Assembly: GCF_020085105.1 (NCBI RefSeq)
Contig: NC_058063.1
Location: 14,702,762 to 14,766,761 of the forward strand
Direction of reading: 5' to 3'
From: Siniperca chuatsi
Lineage: Eukaryota > Chordata > Actinopteri > Centrarchiformes > Sinipercidae
DNA: 64,000 bases
Under the pieces are notes generated by a model. It saw nothing but the letters and a program-made list of their open reading frames with translations. It was not told where the DNA came from and searched no databases. Positions 1 to 10,330 of the stretch are shown one piece after another (within the stretch, counting starts at the first letter, position 1; every line of letters begins with the position of its first letter). The position numbers and the translations under genes were made by a program.

Positions 1-2777
1 CACGCCTTAAAGACCACTCATACATATGATTTAAGGTTTCCTTGAGCCTCTCCTTGTCATTTTCATGGCTCTTGCATCTGGAAACACGTGATTTTTCTCA
101 GTTTTTTTGTAGATTTGTTCATTGGCCGGACAAAAAGCAATTTTTCAATGCTTTTATTTACATCAATGAGCATGTGGTAAGCTTCTACAACTGTTTCAAT
201 CTTTTCCCATGTCCCATTCTCTCATTAGGAGTAAAAACCATTTATTTTAATTGAGACAGACCCAATTCAAGTAATCGTGACTAAGCCATAAGCCTCAGGT
301 CTATAAATCCACTCACTTGACTGCTTAAGCTCATGGCTCAGAAGGAAAGGGAGTTTGAGATGGAAAGATTCTTGTCCCCATGCGGAAACACCAGTAGATC
401 ATCCTGTCTGTGTTATCTCTATATAGATTTGGCCCACGTACTGTTAACTACATGTGTGTCAATTTGACAAATGTACTGTTTGTCATCTAACACCAGTATT
501 TGTTCATAAAATCAGTTAAAGTGTCACAGAATGAAGCAACTTTGTGATTGGTGTTACACAGATTGACAGTTAATTCTCACAATTCCTCTCTTTTGAGTGC
601 TAAACTGAATTTGTGAAATTAAGAAGTTTTGTTCTGTGGTGCAGGCAATTTTCACATCCAGCTTATCCGCTGAAGCACTAGCACTTATTATAAAAATAAA
701 GGGGGAAATTATTTTTATCTGCAGATTTGAAGAGTGAAAACAGAACCAGAGAGAAAGTGTGTCAATTAAGGAAGTTAAAGTTTCCTGATTAGCAACTCTT
801 TGACTCAAAGTCATTTGATTCAACCAGAGGGTGGTGAAACTTTCTGAAATGAGCAGGCAGTCAAAGGGAGAACCAGTGACAGACAGAGAAAGGTGGGTCA
901 AAAGACACTGGGTCAAATGTTAGACTGGTGAGCAGACAGACAAGCCGACACGAAGGATCGGCTGGGTGTCAGACAGAGACAGGAAATCACAATGTGGCAC
1001 CTGATACAACTCCTACATACATTTACTGCAGCAAACAAGCTCAACTTTTCAAACCAAGTAGCGATCACAGCAACGTGATAATATCATATTCCCTCAGTGA
1101 ACATCACAAGATTAGAAGTCACAAATTAATCAAGTCTGGCTCGTGTGAGTCTGAGTTCACAGCAGAGGGAAGGGCGTCCCTGTCTGTTCGTCTGTCCGTT
1201 ATGTCCATCTGTCTTGCACTCCAGCCACACGGGAAAACCCAGGGGTGGACGAGGGCAGACAGTTTGACAAATGGAGAGGATGATCGGTCAAAGAGGGGCA
1301 CGCCCCCCCCCGTCCTGTTCAAAGCCTCCCACTTTTATCACATGACTGTCATTACAATTAGGTCCCAAACTCATCACATAGCCTGACAGGAAGATAAGTT
1401 TGCAGACTGTCAAGGGAACTAAAGCGCCTGTTTTGCAAGCCTACTCTTTTGAAAGAGAGGCAAATCAGAGGCATGAGGAAAGAGACATTTCCCCTTTCCT
1501 GGACCTGTACGGTTCACAGTGAGTTCAAGCTGCCAAATGTATCTGGGGTGAGAACTGCAGAGGCACGCTATTTGGCAGCGCTGACATAGCCTGTATATGA
1601 CACTGGAAAATAAGCAATATGATATGATCATCTTATACCATGGTCGCTTTGTAGAGTCTACCTTCCAAAACAGAATCCAGTTTATGGCTTTAATTATAGC
1701 CTTGACAATCAGTTCAGTTTGTCTGATAACTGATAACAACCCCAATTTATAATCAAGAGCAGTCAATCCACAGTGTGTATATTTTACAGCCTTTCATACG
1801 GTGGTAATAGAGATAGATTATAGGCTTTCACACACATGACACAATCACAAGGACCCATAAATCCATTAGTGTGATGGTTATCAGCAGAAACAACAAGCAC
1901 AGATAGACACAAAAACCAAAAAAGCAGCATGTTTCTTCTGTTAACCTGAGGAGAGATGTCAGCTCTGCAACCATAGCACTTTCCAGATCATCCTGGTGAA
2001 GACTGTGCACTGTAGATTGCATTCTCGTTTTCACTAGAGGGAAGCCTTTTCATAAAATGTTATATGAGTGCCGGTCTGGACTGACTTGGCTCTGTTTCTT
2101 GTCGGCATCTTTTTAAATCAGCGTTTGCCTCAGGGTATTGTACTTTGATTATAAAAGCAGAGTTGATCATGAGCTTTGAAAACATGTCAAATGCATTATG
2201 TTATGGAAAGTATAAACGCAGCTTGTTGCCTTTATTTACGCTTGCAAACTGTCCCTTGAAAAACATGGGACATTGTAAGAAGGGAATTTTTTGGAATTGA
2301 ATTCTGTCAGTGGGCTGAAGTGAAGTGAAATACCACATTTGGGCACATTCACCCATATATTTTGACTTGCTGTATATGAAACACATTGTATAATGACATT
2401 TTACTAGCAGAGAATAATATCTATGGAGTTCTACGGAAGCCCTGAAAGTACATAATTAGGATTGTTTGTGTCATCCTTTAAATTATAGCACTCTTTTCAT
2501 CAGCAATCCATTGGTTTTGGTTTGCTTTCACTAACTGCATAACTATCATACTTATTAAGACATTACTGTAAGTCAATATATTTTAGGCCAACTTAAAAGT
2601 CAGTTGATTCATCATGATGTAGTGATATTTGTACATATATGTTTTATTTTACTCACCTGCATAGATGTAAAGGATGGACCAGTGCTTTACATCTGTGTAC
2701 CCTCATGAGGTATTCCTTAGGCATGAGAAGATCATAAAACTTAGTATGGATACTAATAAAGCAAAGTAGTTTCAATC
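1..2777. other. Intergenic, no gene recognised
   Basis: AT-rich sequence with only short open frames lacking domain-like composition on either strand. No splice-bounded exon chain, RNA gene or clear repeat could be supported. It could be intronic or intergenic to a gene outside the window. Confidence 0.5.
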
Positions 2778-2841
2778 TTAAGGAATAGTTCAACATTTTG
2801 GGGGAGATTGGCTTTCTTCCCTGCGTGAGAATGTCTGAGCA

Positions 2842-3765
2842 TTAAAGGAAGAGTTTGACAATTTGCTTATTCGCTTTCTTGCTGAGAGTTAGATAAGAAG
2901 ATCGATACCACGCTTGTGTCTGTGTGCTAAAATATGAAGCTGGTTAGCTTAGCTTAGCACAAAGACTGGAAACAGGGAAACAGCTAACCTGGCTCTGTCC
3001 AAAGGTAGAAAAATCTGCCTACCAGCACTTCTAAATCTCACTAATTAATAACTACGTAACACGTTGTATGTTGTTTGCTCAATCTGGTTGCCAGATTGAG
3101 ACTAGCTAGCTATTTCGACTTTTCCAGTCTTTATGCATACTAACAACTAAAGCTTACAAAATATCACATTTTATCTCATTTGTTTAATCCATACACAAAC
3201 AGAAATGTATAAAAAACAATTTATGGTTTGTCGGAGTTACGTGATGTAACTGTTTCTTGGCAAGCAATAGCTGGATACAGTGATTGTGCGCAGCTTCTCA
3301 GAGTCTTGTCGTCACAGTGAGGTTTCCAGGTTTGGTACCACTGTGCATGTACGGAGACCTATACCAAAACCTGTGCTCATAGACTGTATCTGGCAACCTA
3401 TGTTATTGCTAGAGAAGCTGCACACAGACGTGCTTGGCAGACAGATACGCTGTTGTTTGGCAAGAAATTGTTTCAGCATACAACTCCCCTTAAAACCAAA
3501 CCAAATTGTCTCTGTCAATTGTTTCTGTACAGATTACACCAAGAGATAAAATGTATTTATCTGTGAGCCCTAGAAGTTTTATGTTGCAGCACATTTTTTT
3601 AACTTCAGAAAGAGCCAGGCTAGCTGTTTCCCCCTGCTTCCAGTCTTTATGCTAAACTAGGTTAACCATGTCCTGTCTCTATCTCTGTACTTAACGCACA
3701 GACACGATATTGATATTCTCGTCTTACTCTCGTAAAGAAAACAAATAAGCAAGCTATTCCTTTAA
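2842..3765. mobile_element. Foldback (MITE-like) element with about 165-bp terminal inverted repeats, full copy
   Basis: The left end starts TTAAAGGAAGAGTTTGACA and runs through TTAGCTTAGCTTAGCACAAAGACTGGAAACAGGG to GCTAACCTGGCTCTG (quoted in parts at about 2842-3000). The right end, read on the minus strand from 3765, repeats it: TTAAAGGAATAGCTTGC..., TTTAGCATAAAGACTGGAAG, then AGCTAGCCTGGCTCT. The termini are imperfect inverted repeats of roughly 165 bp around an internal segment without coding capacity. This is a non-autonomous foldback layout, seen again at 58583-58993. A further partial left terminus lies at 2778-2840 just before it. The family is, to my knowledge, common in percomorph fish; the superfamily is not clear. 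Confidence 0.75.
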
Positions 3766-5340
3766 AACTGTTTCCTAAAACATGATAGTTGCTCTATTAG
3801 GTATTAGGAGCATTAGGAACCTACAAGAACAGCCAAACAGGCTTCTTGTAAGATTGCTGGCTTAGTCCAGATGGGAGAACGTTAGTGAGGAAAGCAAATG
3901 TGTAATTCTCTCCAATCCTTCAATAACTACCACTGAGACTCCCTTAAGAAGTGTATTGAGCATAACTCCTTGTTTCTCAAGTGTAGCTGTTAAGTAAAGA
4001 GAGGACAGGCACGGGAACTCAAAAACATGACTGTTCTTTTTTCCTCCTTGGATGAATCAGCATTTTAAAGAATAGTCAGAAAGATCAAATTATCAAAATT
4101 CATCATTTTGTATGTCAGTGAGCTGTTGCAGGCAGTTTGTAGAATCATCCTAAAAACTTTGATAACGTCAGACAAGTGAGAGCGATAAAAAAGAGGCAAA
4201 TTAATCATAAAACATGCAAAGAGGAAATCTGAGTCGATTTGTGTTTGCGCTTTTCACTCCATCAGTGCTTTCTTTGGTGACTCAGCTGTGATGCATCCAG
4301 TCACTTTCACTTCTGGAGTACTTCACTGAAAGCGTGTTACTGTGATTGACATCTATGTTCCACCTCGGAAAATCTGAGTCGATGCATGCAGCCCCAAACA
4401 AAGTCTCTTCTCGACCCCTTTTGCATGTGCATAAATCCAAAGCCTGATTTATGGAAGCTATAAGGAGCATAGGCTGCAAGAATCCTCTAACCTCAAGACA
4501 AGTTATTTTGTTTGTTGTCAGGATGTGGTTGAAACATCATCTCCTGAGCCCAAAGATTCAGCATTGCGGTAGGCTAGGCAGGGGGCCAGTGTTTTCAGAG
4601 AGGTTTTGTCACAGAAAAAAAGAGCAAAAACTCCTCCAAAATTCAAACCCTTAAGAGACTAATCAGGAACAGGGTCAAAATGTCATAACAAGGGAACCTT
4701 CCAATAAAAGTAAAGCTCTCCACTTTGTGAAAACCCTCCTGGGATATTCACATCCAGTAAACTAAGAGCATAACTCGTTTATCTTGGCCTGCCGCCCTTG
4801 TCAGTTAAGACTTCTAAAGCCAAAGCTTGGTGAAGGCTCATAGCAAAAGCAGCCTGATAATGTTACAACACAGAGAGTTAATGTTTTTTTAACAAGAGCG
4901 AGTGACAGGCTGTATTATATCATGACAAAAAGATTGATGGACAGTTATTAGTGGGTACAAAGTACTTTGGTCAGCTCAACCCAAACCCAAAGAAATACAT
5001 TTTTGTTTCTTGAGGACATCTCCGATGAATTGTTTCAGTGAAATGAAAAATAATAATTGCTCCTGTGATTATTAAACTAATATTCGTGTATGTTTGCTCT
5101 CATTTTTCCTGTGCCTCATGCACTTGTGAACTTGTAAAACATGATATATTGTATATTTATATGACTTTTATAAAATTCTGGGCTGCTATTGCAATTGTTT
5201 AGGAGATAGTGTTTAGATAGACAGCTTCACTTTGTTAACCACAGCATATTTGGCTGGTGGGGGGTTTGGAGGGAACAAGCCTAAGCCAAGTGAACCTCTA
5301 AAACCTTGACCTTTGCCTCTTTAACGCCCACACACTCACT
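3766..5340. other. Intergenic, no gene recognised
   Basis: Unique-looking AT-rich sequence. Open frames at 4282-4479 and 4451-4654 are short and have no homology I can recognise. No RNA gene or repeat identified. Confidence 0.45.
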
Positions 5341-5353
5341 CTCTCTCCTCATG

Positions 5354-5494
5354 CACACACACACACACACACACACACAAATATATTTACACACAGACAC
5401 TCGCTAACAACCATTTTTCAGCGCCTGCCTCGTCCAAAAAATAAGAAATATTCTCTCTGACACACAAGAAGGGGAAGAGGTCATACGGTGCAAG

Positions 5495-5525
<31 letters not shown>
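5354..5525. repeat. Two CA microsatellites
   Basis: (CA)n runs at about 5354-5379 and 5500-5525, separated by about 120 bp of mixed sequence. Simple repeats only. Confidence 0.9.
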
Positions 5526-5530
<5 letters not shown>

Positions 5531-5909
5531 TCTCTGGCCAAGTGACTGCACCGCTGAGGCCGTGACCCTCTGCGCACTCCTTGTCCTCCTCGTCCTCCTC
5601 CTCCATCTGACCAGGCTGTCTGTTTGGAGGCCAATAGAGGAAAAGGAGGCGGTGGTCAGAGGGGGGCAGGAAGAGGACTGGTGATTAGGATGGGTGGGGG
5701 GTGGGAGGTGTGGGGTGCGTGAACATACCCCTGACCCTCAGTCCCATTCTTGGCAGCCACGCTGCCACTCCAGGAGAGAAAAAGGGAGAGAGGGATGCCC
5801 TGCAAATATTTGTGGTGGATCCACACCCACAGATTAGATAACGGACATCCACACTTTTTAGCCAAGCTAGTGGCATGGCTCTGTGGATGGCAATGTCATT
5901 CGGTCGGTC

Positions 5910-6040
5910 CATCATTTTGGTCCAGACTGAAATATCTCAACAACTACTGGATGGATTGCCTTGAAATGTGGGACAGACATTCATGTTCCCATCAGCTGTG
6001 CTTTGTTTTAGTGCTTATTAGCACTACATTGTGGCATCCA
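5910..6040 (+). repeat. Fragment of the 'TATCTCAACAACTATTGGATGG' dispersed family
   Basis: Contains ACTGAAATATCTCAACAACT, TGGATGGATTGCC and GACAGACATTCATGTTCCC, then jumps directly to the CATCAGCTGTGCTTTG part seen at the far end of longer copies (for example 52919). This is therefore an internally deleted copy. It accounts for part of an open frame at 5750-6196, which I do not regard as a gene. Confidence 0.75.
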
Positions 6041-6880
6041 CATTTCACACCTTTTCTCTTTCTTCTCTTTAAACTGAAGATATTTATTTATATGGCTGTA
6101 TTGGCTAAAATATTTCCTACCTCCTACTACACCATGTTGAGCATGAAAGTTCACCTTGAAAACAGTAGTTCGCAGCACTGCTACCATGACAACTGAGCAA
6201 ACTTCTTCCGCTCATGAAGATGGTGAGGTCGTATGCGAAGCTTTTTTAAAAGCCAGAAAGTGGTACTTGAGTCAAGATTTTTAGTCATTCTTTTCCATGT
6301 TGTGTATCATATATACGGTTTATTATGTTTTTATATTTTGTATTGTTTCAACCACTAAACTCTCTCTATGACAGCTGAGCAAACTCCATTTTTGTCCTTT
6401 CTTGCAAAAAATTTGAGAACAGGAAGGTACGAAATGAAGTTGTGAAAGGCCCTATCCTAACAAATGCAGATAAAGTTAAAATTACAGTTTGGGTTAACAT
6501 GTCAAAAGTGGTGATTTGTGCTCATTTTATTAAAGTTTGCAGTCCACAATGAAATTGCAAATCCTATTTTTGGCCGTGTGCAGGCCACTTGAGCCTGCAC
6601 CTGCACTTTTGCACCATTTCTGCCAAGTGGGTTTTCATCGATTTTGAAGAAATGTTTTGCAAGCTTATGCACCAGAAAGTCAAGATTCTTAAAAATGCAT
6701 TACGTAACAATAATAAATTAGCACTTGACAAAAACTCCCCATCCACGATGCAATGTGAGCATTTTTGAAAAGCTTTCTGTAGAAGACCAAAACCGATGAA
6801 AAAAGACGTGTTTTCAGATTTATCTGCATTTATGTGGCAGGCCTGAGTGACATCGAGAGATTGGGCTGAGCCAGCAACTC
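6041..6880. other. Intergenic, no gene recognised
   Basis: AT-rich sequence without a supported exon, RNA gene or recognised repeat. The reverse-strand open frame at 6564-6746 is short and featureless. Confidence 0.4.
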
Positions 6881-6884
6881 ATGA

Positions 6885-7145
6885 GCAAGTGAGTGAGGCC
6901 GGATACGAGAACAAGTGAGCGAGTGAGCAGTAGTAGTAGTGTGAACAGACGGGTAAGGAAATGGGGTGGCAGGCATTCAGCGGGAAGCTTTAGAAACGCA
7001 GGTGCCTTAATTGTCCTCCAATAAAGCCTCGGCGAGTGGGCAAACCTGTGAATGAGTGTCTGTTAAAAAGAGGGATGAATGAGGCGCACGTGAATAAACG
7101 AATGAGTGAATGAGTGAGTGAATGAGCAAACGAGTGGCTGGAAGA
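6885..7145. repeat. Degenerate GAGTGAATGAGTGAGC-type minisatellite
   Basis: Many imperfect copies of GAGTGA/GAATGA/GAGCAA words (for example GAATGAGTGAATGAGTGAG near 7100-7120) with TAG triplets at about 6931-6941. It merges into a purine-rich stretch reaching about 7360. Reverse-strand open frames here are pyrimidine-tract artefacts. Confidence 0.6.
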
Positions 7146-7366
7146 GTAAGCACTCTGTGGGGAAGCTGGAGGAGATTGTGGATGTAGTGGGGGATCAGAG
7201 GAGGGGGAGTAGGAAGAGACAAGTGATGTGATATATGGGAGGTAAAAAGGCCTAGAAGAAGATGGGGGCAAGAAAAAAAGGAAAGAAGCAGAGATAAATG
7301 GTGAAGGAGCAATAGAAGAAAGGTGGGTAAGAGAGAGAGATGGAGGGAGGGAGGTGGATGAGTGCA

Positions 7367-7441
7367 AAAATCAGGATAGAAGTGGGGAGTGCATGGGAGG
7401 GGGGGGGAGTCAGCAGGCCCATCTCAGACAATGTGACATGG
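7367..7441 (+). repeat. 75-bp direct repeat, copy 1
   Basis: AAAATCAGGATAGAAGTGGG through the G-run to CAATGTGACATGG. It is repeated at 8969-9043 with a single difference (A versus G in the G-run). Nothing else around the two copies matches, so it is a short dispersed duplication rather than a tandem array. Confidence 0.9.
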
Positions 7442-7552
7442 CACACGCTATTAATTCTGGCTCAGTGGAGAGACCCTGCCTCGCCATCTGCTCAGGGTCA
7501 GGGGCGTTCGAAGGGGTCGGCGTCACATCCACCCCCCTACCAACGCACCCAC

Positions 7553-7554
<2 letters not shown>

Positions 7555-7587
<33 letters not shown>
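7555..7587. repeat. CA microsatellite
   Basis: Uninterrupted (CA)n of about 33 bp. Confidence 0.95.
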
Positions 7588-7591
<4 letters not shown>

Positions 7592-8229
7592 GTGACACAG
7601 AATCCCCCTCCCCTCCGTCCTCGCCTGGCAGACACCCGGCCAGGCCTGCGTGCATTTCCATAAAACAATTGCAAGCCAACCTGCTCCCGTGTCGGGTGGG
7701 TGGGGTTAAGAGGGGAGTGGAACGCCGGCTAGCCTCCCCTAACAATGGCCTGTCAGATGAAAAGGCCCTTGGTGAACTTGATATACATTACAAAAGAGCC
7801 ACACCACGGTAGGCCCCGGGCCCAGCCTCGGCGACCTGCGGTTGAATTTGAGCTTGGCGTTCATTTGTTTGTTTGCAGTTTGTACCCTCCACCCCAATCC
7901 CACCACGTTCCTCTTAACCCCACCAAAATTACATACACACATGCGCGCGTGGCAAGCTGGTGTTAGGTGGAGGTGGTGGCTAAAAAAGCAGAAATGCAAA
8001 AATGCCAAATATTCACTGGTTGCAGCCTCTAAAATGTGAGGATTTGCTGCTTTTCTGTTTAATATCATTGTAAATGTAATATCTTTGGACTATTGGTCAC
8101 ACAAAAAAAGCTATTTGAAGACATCACATTGGGCTCAGGGAAATTGCGATGGGCATTTTTTTTCAGTATTTTCTTAATCTTATACAATAAACCATTAATC
8201 AATTATTTTAAAAATGATAAAATAATGTG
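7588..8229. other. Intergenic, no gene recognised
   Basis: Moderately GC-rich at 7590-7830, AT-rich after. Several overlapping open frames exist on both strands, but none has domain-like composition or splice context. Confidence 0.4.
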
Positions 8230-8470
8230 TTTCCAGTGGTAGAAAAAGTATTCATCATTTTTAACTTAAGTAAAAGTAACAATACCACAATGTAAAAATA
8301 CTTATAAGAAGAAGTGCATTTAAATTTTTAAAACACTTTGAGAAAATGTACTTGTGATGTACTAATGTACTCCACAGCGGTATTTTTTGAATTACAGTTA
8401 AAAAATAAACCTAAATGCATAAGTATCAGCGCAGAAGAACAGTGCAGTGATAAGAATATTTCTACTTGCT
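8230..8470 (+). repeat. Fragment of the 'acttaagtaaaagtaacaataccac' teleost repeat
   Basis: GTGGTAGAAAAAGTATTC, ACTTAAGTAAAAGTAACAA, TACCACAATGTAAAAATACTT and AAATGTACTTGTGATGTACT match a dispersed repeat common in fish (typically a 'GGAAGAAGTACTCAGATC' start). Assignment is from memory of the consensus, and the superfamily is not settled here. Confidence 0.6.
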
Positions 8471-8968
8471 AACAGAGAAGCTTCTGTTCTGTAAGGAAGC
8501 CATTGCGTGCAAGACCTGGCAAAGCTACAAGATTTTGGGTCCCTAATTCTATTGGTGCTTAAAGTTGGGATTAGCATTAAACAAGAGAAGATCAGACGGC
8601 TGGAAGAGGTATCTCTGTGTCAACACATGACTTCTTTTCCCTTTTCTTCCGCCTTCTTTTCCCTTCCACCATCCCTTCATCATTTTGTCTAACCTATCCA
8701 ACCATCCATCTATTTCTCACTGCTGTCACTTTTATCGTAAACAAAAGAAAATTTCTTGATTTCTTTGACCTCCTCAGTGTGTTTGTGTGTGTGTGTTCAT
8801 CATCCAGAGATGTAAATGGGTGAGGAGTTTAAGTCCCTCCTGTGCCACCCCCCCCTCGAGCTAAATCCCTTAATCTGCTCTTGGACACGTCTGGAGGGCA
8901 AAACAAACAAATAGGATCCCCCTCACCTTCCTCCTCCCTTCTACCACCAAGTCCACACACACACATAC
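8471..8968. other. Intergenic, no gene recognised
   Basis: Pyrimidine-rich stretches at 8630-8700 and short GT runs. No supported exon, RNA gene or dispersed repeat. Confidence 0.4.
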
Positions 8969-9043
8969 AAAATCAGGATAGAAGTGGGGAGTGCATGGGA
9001 GGGGGGGGGGGTCAGCAGGCCCATCTCAGACAATGTGACATGG
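8969..9043 (+). repeat. 75-bp direct repeat, copy 2
   Basis: Second copy of 7367-7441, 74 of 75 bases identical. It is followed directly by a C-run of about 13 (9045-9057), which copy 1 lacks. Confidence 0.9.
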
Positions 9044-9359
9044 GCCCCCCCCCCCGAGCCCCATCACCGAACATGACATCACTGGGAGGAGACGGTGACA
9101 TTAACCCTCTCAAGGTTAACGAAGAGAGGTTGTGACCAACCGCAATGCTGGCAATTCAAATTACGATGGCAGACGTCTTGGAAAGGCATACCAAAACTGA
9201 ATATTGTCCCCCTCCTTCTTTCTTTGTCAAGCCTGTAACATGATCAAATATTTCAACATACCGTTCCGAGGTGAGAGAATGTGATTCTAGATTTTACCCG
9301 GAAGTTGCTGTGATAAAAGTTAAGAGCATAGCACGATCTCTCCTGCCACACTTCCTGTA

Positions 9360-10330
9360 GATGAAAAACAATACCATTCTGGCCTTTCATTTGATCCAAG
9401 CAAAGCATTTGATACAGTTGATCATACTCATTTCCTTCACTTTCACTTTGCACATTTCGTCTTGATAACACTGCAGTTTCCTGGTTTAGGAACTACCTTA
9501 CTGTTAGATATCAAGCTGGATTGTCAAGCTTGTCAAGAAGTCCTCCAAATTAAACTGTAAAATTGTCCATGTCCTCTAGAATGACACACAGAAGTGTTTT
9601 CTGATCTGACGCCCCTATCGCCAAACCATTACAAATCACTTTTGAAAAAGAAAATAACACTGACTGTCGAACAATAGTCTCCTGTATCAAAGTCCGATGT
9701 TTTGTTAACCCATCCATCCACCTCAACCTCCCCCCATGCAGAATTTGTCGTTCCATAATAATGTCACCTGACTTCCTCCTTTGAGGGCTTCCTCCTAGAG
9801 GGCTTCATCACTTGAATGTAAACATATGTTGTTTTGAGGCGCGTGCTGAAATGAATGTTGCTGTAGTTCTTCTTCGAGGACAGTCTCATATTTGTTAAAG
9901 GTGTGTTGTTTGATTTCTTAAGGATCTGTAAAGGCGTTCCTTACTGGTCTGTTCTAGGGCCTCTGCTGCTCACTCTATACATTAAATATATCTGTTCCTC
10001 TGTAAAATTTTCTAAATATAATTTTTATGCAGATGATACAATTTTGTATACAGTCATTGGCAATATTCAATCTACATCCCGGTTTTCAGGTCTTACAACA
10101 AGCTCATACTGGTCTCAGTCTGGCATTAAATGCAAAAAAACAAAAAAAAACAAGCGTGCCTCATTATGGAGGATCCTAAATTCAAAACAGAGCTCAGGAA
10201 AAAGGCATTTAAATGTTTTGCACTCAGATGGAATAAACCTCTGCAGGAAGCTGGATCACCTGATTTCTTTGGAAGGTTTAAAAATGTTAACCATTGACTA
10301 TTCCTGTACATGCGATGGTTAGATCTGGGT
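9360..10330 (+). mobile_element. Decayed LINE reverse transcriptase (L2/CR1/Rex1-like)
   Basis: Conceptual translation gives DPSKAFDTVDHT at about 9390-9425 (RT motif A region), RLDNTAVSWFRNYLTVRYQ at about 9457-9514, then GVPYWSVLGPLLLTLYI (normally GVPQGS) and YADDTILY at about 10026-10055, the catalytic motif. The parts lie in different frames, are separated by unrelated sequence and contain stops, so this is an inactive remnant. The order matches non-LTR RTs of the L2/CR1/Rex group. Neither a 5' end nor a 3' tail could be placed. Confidence 0.8.

Noticed and set aside
928-1386. 152-residue forward open frame
   Set aside because: No recognisable motif, no splice context, mixed composition; a chance frame in an isolated position.
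5750-6196. 148-residue forward open frame
   Set aside because: Passes through a dispersed repeat copy (5910-6040).
7340-7812. Overlapping open frames of 107-152 residues
   Set aside because: They run through the CA repeat (His-Thr) and are matched by frames on the other strand; no family resemblance.
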